From an uncultured Saprospiraceae bacterium (lineage in GTDB: Bacteria > Bacteroidota > Bacteroidia > Chitinophagales > Saprospiraceae), in NCBI GenBank assembly GCA_938015805.1, contig CALLXF010000080.1, positions 1-47,719 on the forward strand: DNA of 47,719 nucleotides. The letters are read 5' to 3'. Under the pieces are notes generated by a model. That model was given only the letters and a program-made list of their open reading frames with translations. It searched no databases and was not told the DNA's origin. Below are positions 33,605 through 42,100 of this stretch, one piece after another; position 1 is the stretch's first letter; every line of letters starts with the position of its first letter. The translations under genes and the position numbers were made by a program.

Positions 33605-34996
33605 CTAAATCTTAGTGATCCGCTCGACGGTTTTATTTCCATCAGTATCCTCAACCATTAAAAGATATACTCCATTGGCGAAAGCCGCCAGATCTATACT
33701 ACGCTCTGTACTTACCATTAACCTTTTACCGCTAGCATCAAAAAGATTTAACATCAGCCTCTGATTATCTGATTTTATATACACTATATCAGAGGTAGGA
33801 TTAGGAAAAATATTTATTTCTGATGTTCCTAAGTTGTGAGTTGCAGATACACCCACAAAGAAATTATGCGTGATGGTTTCCCCTGCAAAATCTGCTTCTA
33901 CTGTCCACATTCCATTTTCGGCATCTGCCGGTAAAATCCGATTCCAAAACCAGTAAGACGCATTATAGGAATCAGGAGACACATGTGTCCACTCCTCATA
34001 TACTAATCCAGAAGGCGTAAGAATACGATGCTCGGTTATCTGACCAGCCTCCTGATCGGCATAATAAAAAGCAGTAAAAACCCGATCCAATGGATCAAAA
34101 TAATCTCTAAGTTTAGGATTCTCAAAACTAGACGGACACCCAAAAACAGGAATCGCTTCATGTGTTAATATCGCATTTAAAGTAGGCATACTATAGGGCC
34201 GCTGTTCCTCCCACCAGGTTCCAGAATTAAGAACATTACAATCGCCAGCAAAAGGATCCACTAAATTATTATCAGCGTCATACACCTCAAAATGTAAATG
34301 GGGTCCAGTCGAACAACCAGAGCTAGCCACCACCCCAAGATACTCGCCCGCTGCTACCGTATCCCCAAATTCTTTGGAAGTTAGGGAATTACGTTTCATA
34401 TGCCCGTACCACGCTACTGATCCATCATCATGCCTGACATAAATCGCATTCCACTGCCCCTCACATGAACAGTGATCATCCTCAAAACCATCTTGCTTAT
34501 CTATAATAACACCAGGTGCAGCCGCCACTACCTCCACAAAATCATTATCTACCATGTACCACTCAAAAGGCCAAAGAAAAATATCTACTCCTGCATGATT
34601 ATATCCGCTTTCTGTATCATACGTTTTATTTCCACAGAAGTAGTCCAGGTTAGATGGCCCATATTGCGAACCAATAGCCACGGGATTATGATCCACATAA
34701 TTAGAAATCCCGTAGTAAGAATTGAAGGTAAAATTATCGGCTTTTGCCAATGGCCATTTAAAAGAAACTATACTTTTATTTGCTGACTCGTTTATTTTGC
34801 CTGCCACCTTAAGTGCGTAAATATTTTCTTGTAATTGCCTCTTAACTTTCTGACGATCTACATCCAACAAACACTCAGAATTCTCAATGTAGTATTCTCC
34901 ACCCTCAACAGAACTTCTAGATGTCTGTGCAATGATCCCTGTTGCAGCGATCATTATTAAAATAAAAACAGTACTTCTTAAGCAATTTATCATCAT
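33605..34996 (-). CDS. T9SS-secreted M23 family metallopeptidase (LytM-like)
   Basis: 463 residues; MM at the start allows either ATG. The signal peptide is cleaved near IIAQ (about residue 24). The M23 domain spans about residues 125-255. It has the zinc ligands His134 and Asp138 in HAGVD, and His235 in GPHLHFE with the catalytic His233. YGHM (His199) and the strand AAAPGVIIDKQDG are also present. Lysostaphin-type M23 enzymes cleave peptidoglycan cross-bridges or other Gly-rich peptides. A beta-rich domain follows, and the last ~75 residues (INIFPNPTSDIVYIKS ... NGVYLLMVEDTDG ... ERITKI) form a T9SS sorting domain. A surface or secreted M23 enzyme suggests attack on other bacteria or matrix rather than self wall turnover (inference). 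Confidence 0.9.
   Translation of the reverse strand: MMINCLRSTVFILIMIAATGIIAQTSRSSVEGGEYYIENSECLLDVDRQKVKRQLQENIYALKVAGKINESANKSIVSFKWPLAKADNFTFNSYYGISNYVDHNPVAIGSQYGPSNLDYFCGNKTYDTESGYNHAGVDIFLWPFEWYMVDNDFVEVVAAAPGVIIDKQDGFEDDHCSCEGQWNAIYVRHDDGSVAWYGHMKRNSLTSKEFGDTVAAGEYLGVVASSGCSTGPHLHFEVYDADNNLVDPFAGDCNVLNSGTWWEEQRPYSMPTLNAILTHEAIPVFGCPSSFENPKLRDYFDPLDRVFTAFYYADQEAGQITEHRILTPSGLVYEEWTHVSPDSYNASYWFWNRILPADAENGMWTVEADFAGETITHNFFVGVSATHNLGTSEINIFPNPTSDIVYIKSDNQRLMLNLFDASGKRLMVSTERSIDLAAFANGVYLLMVEDTDGNKTVERITKI
33674..33686 (+). repeat. Partial copy of the ATTGGCGAAAGCC hairpin repeat
   Basis: Thirteen bases match the repeat at 31145/31412, after which the sequence diverges (GCC instead of AAA). 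It lies antisense within the sorting-domain coding region of the M23 gene, where it encodes part of AAFANGV. It could be chance codon use in a conserved motif. Confidence 0.3.
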
Positions 34997-35106
34997 AGAC
35001 TTATTAGGTAATGGGAGCCTTTAAAGTTAAGCTATTCAGGTTACATCTATTGAAAATAGAGGCAGCTAAAAAAAATATTTTAGTGCCTGCTACGACTAAA
35101 GATCAT

Positions 35107-35114
35107 TAGATTTG
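35107..35114 (+). promoter_or_regulatory. Bacteroidota-type -7 box upstream of the PhnA/YjdM gene
   Basis: TAGATTTG matches TAnnTTTG and lies 42 bases before the ATG at 35156. No TTTG -33 block is obvious. Confidence 0.35.
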
Positions 35115-35155
35115 TTTAGATATTATTAAATACTACATATAATTTTTCCTTACTC

Positions 35156-35722
35156 ATGATGATAACAACTCATTTATTAAACAGATCATCTTCCACTTGC
35201 GAACTATGCACTGCTGCCGACAACCTCACCGCCTTACAGGTAGCTCCTAAAACGGAAGATCTACCGGAAAACCAAGTTGTTATTTGTAATACATGCCTAA
35301 ATCAAATCGAAGAGACCAAAGAACTAAATCCTGACCACTGGCGATGTCTAAATGAATCGATCTGGAGTGAGGTCTCCGCAGTAAAAGTCATAGCTTATAG
35401 AATGCTCACTAGACTACAAGATCATGACTGGGCGTTAGACCTAAAAGGAATGATGTATCTCGAGGAAGAAACTCAAGAATGGGCTGATCAGGTATCAGAT
35501 GCTGCGATCATCCATAAGGATAGTAATGGTAACGTTTTAGAAGCTGGAGACACTGTGACTCTGATCAAAGACCTCAATGTAAAAGGTGCGAGTTTTACTG
35601 CTAAGAGAGGGACGGCTGTACGCCGAATAAGACTCGTCCATGATAACCCAGAGCATATCGAAGGAAAAATAGATGGGCAGCATATCGTCATCCTCACAAA
35701 ATTTGTGAAAAAATCTAGCTGA
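35156..35722 (+). CDS. yjdM: PhnA/YjdM zinc-ribbon protein
   Basis: 188 residues. The N-terminal zinc ribbon has Cys15/Cys18 (CELC) and Cys44/Cys47 (CNTC). The C-terminal PhnA domain is clear: KDSNGNVLEAGDTVTLIKDL, VKGASFTAKRGTAVRRIRL and EGKIDGQHIVILTKFVKKS. The central helical segment is longer than in E. coli YjdM (about 110 residues), a common architecture in Bacteroidota. Despite the old name PhnA, this family is not established as a phosphonate enzyme and its function is unknown. The next sequence downstream is a decayed phosphoesterase gene, so a one-time phosphorus-related pairing is possible but unproven. Confidence 0.85.
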   Translation: MMITTHLLNRSSSTCELCTAADNLTALQVAPKTEDLPENQVVICNTCLNQIEETKELNPDHWRCLNESIWSEVSAVKVIAYRMLTRLQDHDWALDLKGMMYLEEETQEWADQVSDAAIIHKDSNGNVLEAGDTVTLIKDLNVKGASFTAKRGTAVRRIRLVHDNPEHIEGKIDGQHIVILTKFVKKSS

Positions 35723-35730
35723 TATATAAT

Positions 35731-36105
35731 ATAAAATACCCACTAATCACTTCTTGTTTTTTATTTATTACGAGCTCTTGTATTCAAACGGATAATGAAG
35801 AATTGGTAGTCCTAGAAGAAATAGAATACACGGAAAACCCTTTCTCATTTGCAGTTTTAGGGGATTACGGTTATGATTAGTCATTGTAAGACATAATTAT
35901 GTTTATGAATGGAATCGGAGGAGCCTCTTATATTCAAAAGCGCCATGAAAATCCACTGGATGATGATCTATTTACCTATTTGTGTTTTAATGAAAATTAC
36001 GGAGCATTGAAAGTAGAGGCCACCGGAGATCGTCTGATTGTAGATTTTATTTCTGTAAGTAATCCTGAAGAGGTGTTAGATAAAATCGTAATTCTTAAAA
36101 AATAA
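35731..36105 (+). pseudogene. Remnant of a lipoprotein metallophosphoesterase (both ends only)
   Basis: Read in one frame from 35731, the DNA begins with ATA in place of a start codon. It continues KYPLITSCFLFITSSC, a good lipoprotein leader, then a 30-residue stretch ending FAVLGDYGYD, which matches the first metal-binding strand of calcineurin-like acid phosphatases. It then meets TAG (35878) and TAA (35887). In the same frame, 35899-36105 encodes NGIGGASYIQKRH ... YGALKVEATGDRLIVDFIS, the C-terminal end typical of purple-acid-phosphatase-like enzymes. The catalytic centre between is missing, apparently by deletion of a few hundred codons. The 68-codon ORF at 35899 could still be translated, but it is best read as debris. 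Confidence 0.65.
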
Positions 36106-36161
36106 AGGAATGCATCTAAATTAATGAATGCACTCCCCTAATGATGAGTATTAAATTTAAA

Positions 36162-36247
36162 ACAGGACGTATTCTTTACCAGCGTTACCATAGTTTTTTC
36201 ATACACCATTGATTTTTTTCAAAATCTTGTGGTAAAACTCGTCCTGT
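36162..36247. repeat. Long inverted repeat / stem-loop
   Basis: ACAGGACG at 36162 pairs with CGTCCTGT at 36240. After a small internal loop, TTTACCA (36175-36181) pairs with TGGTAAA (36230-36236). The apical loop is about 48 bases. Two separate perfect helices in register make a real RNA or cruciform structure likely. No known family is recognised. Confidence 0.5.
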
Positions 36248-36250
36248 CAA

Positions 36251-36258
36251 TATTTTTG
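36251..36258 (+). promoter_or_regulatory. Bacteroidota-type promoter next to the stem-loop
   Basis: TATTTTTG fits the -7 consensus. A TTG at 36227-36229 lies 21 bases upstream, a workable -33 spacing. It would start a transcript near 36265 with a ~320-base leader before the CDGSH gene. The stem-loop ends 4 bases before the box. Confidence 0.4.
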
Positions 36259-36444
36259 TATCTGGTATACTATAGCCCAAACGTTTGATTAGTAAATATT
36301 GCTGCTTTGAATCATTTTAATTTTTCTGAAAGTTCTATCACACATCACAAAGACAATTAAGCAAAATTAAACTGCAAGTTGTGAAAAAAAAATCATATAT
36401 AACTTGACTTATATATGTAAATAGAATAACTTACGAATTGACAT

Positions 36445-36466
36445 TAAGGGTGTTAAGCGAGGGTCG
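36445..36466 (+). repeat. G-rich bipartite motif, copy 2
   Basis: TAAGGGTGT, 5 bases, then GAGGGTCG, as at 28568-28591. Here it is 118 bases upstream of the CDGSH gene and is followed by TATAGCTTTTATTTG, a poorer match to a promoter box. Confidence 0.35.
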
Positions 36467-36583
36467 TCATATAGCTTTTATTTGATGGCTCTCTTCTAGA
36501 AAAAAACTTCGTCTTAAAGAAATCTTCCATATTTTAATTCTAATTTTCTTAATTTTCCGTTTTTCAAATTAAACTAATAAAAT

Positions 36584-36832
36584 ATGGATAAGGCAAAGAT
36601 CGCAGGACTCAGTCCGATGAGAGTAGAAATAGAAGCAGGTAAAAAGTATGCATGGTGCTCTTGTGGTTTATCTAGTAATCAACCATTTTGTGATGGTGCA
36701 CATAAACCTACATCATTTACACCCAATGTTTTTGTAGCCGAAGAAAGCAAAACCGTTTCTTTTTGTACTTGTAAGCATTCTGCAAATCCAGTTTTTTGTG
36801 ATGGATCTCATAAAGGACTGACTACAGAATAA
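36584..36832 (+). CDS. Double CDGSH-type iron-sulfur protein
   Basis: 82 residues with two complete CDGSH motifs. The first has Cys25, Cys27, Cys36 and His40 (CSCGLSSNQPFCDGAH). The second has Cys61, Cys63, Cys72 and His76 (CTCKHSANPVFCDGSH). Each binds a redox-active, labile [2Fe-2S] cluster through three Cys and one His. The protein resembles the two-motif MiNT/Miner2-type class, soluble and without a membrane anchor. Roles proposed for the family are electron or cluster transfer and redox sensing; no partner is encoded next to it. It stands alone between a long leader and a convergent SDR gene. Confidence 0.93.
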   Translation: MDKAKIAGLSPMRVEIEAGKKYAWCSCGLSSNQPFCDGAHKPTSFTPNVFVAEESKTVSFCTCKHSANPVFCDGSHKGLTTE

Positions 36833-37133
36833 AATACCTGATCATGAGCCCTAATGCTTAAATCACGTTATTATTATCGCCTAACAAAATATTAAATTAA
36901 AACTCCTCAAAGGAAACTTTCAATTTCTACCTTATAATTTTAAGTGTACCTGATCCTTATAAGGAGTAGATACTAAGAGATTCTTATTTGAGGCTTTTTT
37001 TAGGAATGCTTAAGAAACAATTCTTAATTCTATGAAAAAATTTAAGCAACGTGTTGCATTTGTTGCTGATGAAAGATGACTTTCTACAGTCTCTCAAAAC
37101 CATTACCAGAGATTTACCTAACGGATCGTAAGA
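36833..37133. other. Intergenic region between convergent CDGSH and SDR genes
   Basis: This is about 300 AT-rich bases with no ORF. It holds only short weak inverted repeats (for example GCAAC/GTTGC at 37046-37057) and no convincing terminator. Confidence 0.4.
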
Positions 37134-37844
37134 TCATTTAGGAGGCATTGAGGGTCTCATCTCTATTTTACTTGGTAATGTTCTGGCTGGCATTACTAGT
37201 AAGTCTTTGATAATGGAACCTACATCTTCTGGCTGGATTTTCCAGGCATCCTTGTCACTCGGTATATTACCATTAAAATGAGTAGCCACAGATCCAGGCA
37301 TTATAGTGGTAGCTTTGACTCCATATTGACGTAAGTCCATCATAACAGCTTGCGTAAATCCTACCAGCCCAAATTTACTAGCATTATATGCAGCACCCTT
37401 AGGAAAGAAATTAGTACCCGCTAAACTGGCTATCGTTATTAAGTATCCTTTAGAAGTTTTTAGCGATTCTACAGATGCTTTTACGGAATGGAAAACACCA
37501 GTAAGATTTATATTTATGACATCATTCCACTGCTCTTCTGTCATCTCATCGATAGGTGCAAAATGTCCTACACCTGCATTTGCAATAAGCACATCGAGTC
37601 TATTCCACTTAGCTTTTATTTTTTGTATAGCCTCTTTTTCTGAATCTAATGATCTCACATCCGAGACAATACCCATAACTTGATCAGAGTACTGCTGATT
37701 AAGTGTATCTGCTACTTCCATAACAGAATTAGAACGACCAGAAATGGCTACTTTCATACCGTTCTCTAATAATGCTTGAGCTGTGGCTAAACCGATTCCT
37801 TTAGTTCCGCCTGTGATATAGGCTACTTTATCTCGTAATTCCAT
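37134..37844 (-). CDS. Short-chain dehydrogenase/reductase (classical SDR)
   Basis: 236 residues. The Rossmann NAD(P)-binding loop is TGGTKGIG (residues 11-18), followed by NAGVG (about 89-93) and the catalytic set Asn (NINLTG), Ser140, Tyr153 and Lys157 (YNASK). PGSVATHF follows the active site. An Arg-containing segment after strand 2 (SGRSNS) suggests NADPH preference. It probably reduces a carbonyl or oxidises an alcohol; the substrate cannot be inferred. It is 44 bases downstream of the CNNM-type gene and probably co-transcribed with it. Confidence 0.93.
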   Translation of the reverse strand: MELRDKVAYITGGTKGIGLATAQALLENGMKVAISGRSNSVMEVADTLNQQYSDQVMGIVSDVRSLDSEKEAIQKIKAKWNRLDVLIANAGVGHFAPIDEMTEEQWNDVININLTGVFHSVKASVESLKTSKGYLITIASLAGTNFFPKGAAYNASKFGLVGFTQAVMMDLRQYGVKATTIMPGSVATHFNGNIPSDKDAWKIQPEDVGSIIKDLLVMPARTLPSKIEMRPSMPPK

Positions 37845-37888
37845 CTTATTTATTCTTTGCTATGTGGGTGAGTAATTGTAACTCAGAA

Positions 37889-38950
37889 TTACTTGGAACT
37901 GTTCGCTGAAGCATTCCTTTTTTTCCATTTACTTTTTGCCAGCACTTGGAGATCTTCTATTGAATCGAATTCGTCCGTGATTTCTAAACCAAGAATAGTC
38001 TCTAATAGATCTTCCATCGTCACGATTCCTACCAGGCTGCCATAAGCATCGTGAACGAGAGCCATATGTAATTTTTTACCTAGTAATCTATCAAACAATT
38101 CTTGCAAACTCATCGTTCTTAAAACAGATTCTACCTCACGACCGATTTCAGAAAGCGGTGTCGTATCTCTGTCATCCGCAAGTTCTCTAAGAATATCATC
38201 CTTTAGGACCATACCTGTAAATACATCCTTTTGACCTTTATGAATCGGAATTCTAGAAAACCGTATAGGATCATGTTTATCATAAAACTCTCTCACGGTA
38301 ACCGTCTCCGAGGCAGTATTTAAAACAGTACGTGGCGTCATGATATCGTGAACCGTGAGATCTTTTAATTTCATGAGATTAGATATGATCATAGATTCTG
38401 ATTTCATTATCTCTCCGCTCTCCTCTCCTACTAAAGCCATGGCTTGGAAATCTGCTCTACTAAAAACAGATTTATTTTTATCCTTTTTAAATCTTTTTGT
38501 TATCTGCTGAGAAATCCATACAAATGGTTTTAAAATAATCAACAGAAAATTGATCGATTTTACCGTAAACGGAGCTAAGGTTTGCCACATATTTGCTCCT
38601 ATAGTTTTAGGGATTATTTCTGATAATATTAATATAGCTAGTGTCATAACCGTTGCTATGATCGACTCATAACTTAACGGCCCTACACTTCCCTCTCCAA
38701 AAACTTTTCCCGCCTGAGCCCCTACTCCGATCGCTCCTACTGTATGGGCAATAGTATTTAAAGTAAGTATAGCAGATAACGGCCTGTCTATATCCTCTTT
38801 AAATTCGCCGAGTAAATCTCCAACTTTTGTTCCTTCCTGCTGCATTCTGGAAGTGTAAGAAGGTGTAATACTTAGGAGTACCGCTTCCCAGATCGAACAG
38901 AGAAACGAAAACACAATAGATAACGCAAAGAAAATAATCAATAATCCCAT
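37889..38950 (-). CDS. CNNM/CorC (HlyC/CorC) family transporter, DUF21-CBS
   Basis: 353 residues. The N-terminal DUF21/CNNM transmembrane domain spans about 1-170 with hydrophobic helices, including ALSIVFSFLCSIWEAVLLSI and the NTIAHTVGAIGVGAQAG segment. A CBS pair follows (about 200-330: DIMTPRTVL ... RIPIHKGQKDVFTGMVLKDDIL and HMALVHDAYGSLVGIVTMEDLLE). The C-terminal CorC_HlyC domain common in relatives is missing, and the protein ends soon after the second CBS. CNNM proteins are inner-membrane Mg2+ (or related) exporters regulated by nucleotide binding at the CBS module. It begins a two-gene leftward unit with the SDR gene. Confidence 0.9.
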   Translation of the reverse strand: MGLLIIFFALSIVFSFLCSIWEAVLLSITPSYTSRMQQEGTKVGDLLGEFKEDIDRPLSAILTLNTIAHTVGAIGVGAQAGKVFGEGSVGPLSYESIIATVMTLAILILSEIIPKTIGANMWQTLAPFTVKSINFLLIILKPFVWISQQITKRFKKDKNKSVFSRADFQAMALVGEESGEIMKSESMIISNLMKLKDLTVHDIMTPRTVLNTASETVTVREFYDKHDPIRFSRIPIHKGQKDVFTGMVLKDDILRELADDRDTTPLSEIGREVESVLRTMSLQELFDRLLGKKLHMALVHDAYGSLVGIVTMEDLLETILGLEITDEFDSIEDLQVLAKSKWKKRNASANSSK

Positions 38951-39036
38951 ACTGCAAAGATGATAAATATTTGTAATACTTTAGAACTTAAGTAATACTT
39001 CTGAGACGATAGAATAAAACTATAGTAACTCTGTTT

Positions 39037-39051
39037 TTGGCTTACGCCAAT
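39037..39051 (-). repeat. Hairpin repeat ATTGGCGTAAGCCAA (intergenic copy)
   Basis: On the minus strand this differs by one base from the 15-mer at 31145 and 31412, and it is also followed by A residues. The change lies in the tetraloop (GAAA to GTAA), so the 5-bp TTGGC/GCCAA stem and the GNRA class are preserved. It lies in the gap between the CNNM-type and HYR genes. Confidence 0.55.
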
Positions 39052-39104
39052 GTAATTTCTATCTATAAAACCCAGATGCCTTAAAACAAATAGAGACACA
39101 GAAA

Positions 39105-39132
39105 AAAAGGCCCAGAAAAATCCGAGCCTTTT
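39105..39132 (-). terminator. Terminator of the HYR-repeat giant gene
   Basis: On the minus strand AAAAGGCTCGGA pairs with TCTGGGCCTTTT (two mismatched or wobble positions) around a 4-base loop, and the T-tract continues. It is 28 bases past the TAG of the giant gene. Confidence 0.7.
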
Positions 39133-39160
39133 ATTTTTTACTTTTACTGTAGACCAGTCA

Positions 39161-42100
39161 CTAATTAATCAGAATTACATTTTTCTGAATTACTTCATTC
39201 TGGTAGCTTACCTCATATAAATACATACCGGCTACACCTCCGAGCTGATCACTCTGTATGGTATGCATAAATGATTTAGCAATATCTTCTTTATGCTCTA
39301 TCAGTTTTTCTCCTAGTACGTTGTAAACACTTATAACGACAGAACCCGGCTGAGGAACCGTGATCATAATCGTTGTCTCTTCTTTAAATGGATTAGGAAC
39401 ATTCTGAGCTACTGTAAAATCATCTTGGTTTTCTATAATATCTAACTTTAGATCGTACTCCACTTCACTTGTAGTAAACAAAGCAGCGGCTGTGATATTA
39501 GAATTAAGCTCTAATGCATCGCTTAATAACACATTAGCTTTTGGTTTTACGACTAAAGTCAATATTGCATCTTTCCCATTATACAAAATTCCGTTGTGAT
39601 CATACCATAACATAGTAGTCAATTGATCTGTAATACTCGCTTGATCATTTACATCCATTGTAAGTATATCAGATTTTATTTCCACCACCTCAAGTAATTG
39701 ATCATTTGCTTTCAGTGTAAACTGTAAAGCACTTAAATCTAATTTCTCATTCGCGTAAAGTGGAATCTCCACTGTTTTATTTTCCACAAGTAAAATATCA
39801 TCTGTAAATAACGTCACTACTGATCTCTCTGTCACTTTCTTAGTCGCGTTAGAAGGATCTGCGGAACCGTTTACATCTCCGATCTTTACTGCAATAAAAT
39901 CCTCATGCATCTGGTTAGTCATCAATGGATCTATATTTCTAGACTCCTCAAATGGCCAAGGATCTGTAGGAATCGGAAATTCAAAATCTTGATTTACAAA
40001 TCTCCATGACATGTTATTAGGGAACTCCTCAAATACACCTAATAGTAATTTCTGCAGTTGTATCAGATCTATCGCCGTTACACTCTCGGAATTATTTATA
40101 TCTGCCGCGATCAACTTGTAAGGAGAATCTAAAGTATCTACCTGCAGTAAATGCTTTTTAATGGTGATTAAATCCAGAGCTGTAATTCCATTTTTATGAT
40201 CGACATCTTTTTCTGGCTTGATGGTATACTCAAACTGTGCAGGCATCGCATCAGGGAATGTATAATTCCCGAGTGTATCACTCATCTCATCATAAGGAAC
40301 TCCCGTTTCCATATTCTCTACATTGATCTCTACCTGATTTACACCGATCTGAGTCTCTGTCATAATGCGGCCAGCGATCTCAGCTTCCGTAAGCATAATA
40401 TCTAAACAATCGTCATGTCCATCTTGAACAAGTATAGTCGTAGTACAAAATGACTGATTACCATATGCGTCGGTTACCCACATCTGCACTTGGATCTCCT
40501 GCTCTATTCCATTAGGAAGGTCAGCACATGTAAATGTTACAAACGTATCATTTACATCCGTACTAAATGAGTAAACTAGATCCTCTGTAGCAGTGCAATT
40601 ATCTGTAGAACTTGCATTAAAGTCTACTGCCCAAATTTCTATCGAACCAGTACCTGAATCGAGCGAAGTGGACAAGCCGTTTATACAAGCTACTGTAGGT
40701 GCTTTACAATCATTTACATTTATCAGCTGTGTACAATTGTTTACATTTCCACATCCATCAGTAATCGTCCATAGCACACTATGTGTTCCTATTTCTAATG
40801 TCTGTGTTACTGTATTCCCTGATCCACTTAAGTTAAATGATCCATCATTACTTATATCTAACTGATAAGTGTATTGTAAATCAGATGCTTCTGTACAATC
40901 ATCAGCTCCAGACACAGTAGCTGTTACCGTTGCCTCACAACTATCGTTAGAAGTACAAACATCCACAGCCTCACAAGATGTAAATTCCGGATCCATAGAG
41001 TTGATAATTTTTATGACTTGGTCATAAGTATATCTCCCTTCCCCCGTACTTCCATCAAAGGTACACCAGTCTATTACCTCCCAAGTTCTTACTATTTTAA
41101 AACATGCATTATCCACAAATGTAAATACCTGATCTGTGTAATCCACAGCAACCATGGTACAGTTATCATCAAACAATACTGGCTCACCAGCAATGGAAGG
41201 ATCTTGCATAACCTCGCAGGACTCTACCTCAACATCACACGGCCATATTACGCCGTCATCCGTATCAGCGTTATCACATGTCGTATCGGTAATCACAAAG
41301 GGCTGTGGATCTACCAGATCAATACGTTGCATACATGATACCGTTCCTATTGACCATGTCCGTATCACATAACCATTCCCACACTGATCGATAAAGGAAT
41401 CATCTACAAAATCAGCTGTCATCAGATCACCTGTGCAGTTATCTGTAAATGTCGCTGCTCCTGTTAGACTTAGATCCATAAAATCATCTCCACAATCGAT
41501 CGTTATATCTGCCGGACAAGTAATAACCGCCTCTTCTTTATCATCGATAATCACCTCTACCATACACTCGTTAAAGTTTCCTACCTTATCGTATGCTCTA
41601 AGCTGCACCATTACTGGAACACCTACGTCTGCACAACAGAAAGTAATAGACATCCCGAATTCCAGGTCTGTATCTATTCCGCAAGCCGTGGTCATTCTTC
41701 TAACTTCTAACCGATCGAGCGTACAGTTATCTGTTGTTCCTTGATCAAATGCCTCAGCATATACTTCTGCAACACCATTAGAGTTTAAACTGACAACTAC
41801 ATCTGGATTACACACCATAATAGGCTCGATTGCGTCTAACACTTCTACGGCAATAGAACACTCTGTTTGATTTCCACATCCGTCAGTTACAACATATCTC
41901 GCAGAGAATGTACCTATCGCGATATTATTTATTACTCCACCATTAGTATTTAACGAACCAAAAGGTGTGATCAATTGTACATCCACTGATCCACATGCTT
42001 CATTAATATCTATTGCTGGGAAATTTATATCTGCACTACAAGAACTATCATCTACACTTACTACTAGATTTGCAGGACATACTACATCCGGTACTGTATT

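Larger units (their letters stand above)
36106..36583. other. 478-base intergenic region with stem-loop and promoter-like box
   Basis: It contains the 20-bp-arm stem-loop at 36162-36247, a TATTTTTG box at 36251-36258, and the second copy of the G-rich bipartite motif at 36445-36466. The rest is AT-rich leader before the CDGSH gene. A weak inverted repeat (GGAATGCAT/ATGCACTCC) sits just after the pseudogene. There is no credible ORF. Confidence 0.5.

Noticed and set aside
33674-33686. Hairpin repeat copy in the M23 gene as a firm member of the ATTGGCG family
   Set aside because: Only 13 bases match, the second arm is broken, and the sequence encodes the conserved AxxANGVY motif of sorting domains; chance cannot be excluded.
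35899-36105. Independent 68-residue gene
   Set aside because: It matches only the C-terminal end of an acid phosphatase and lies in frame with an N-terminal remnant just upstream, so it is part of a pseudogene.
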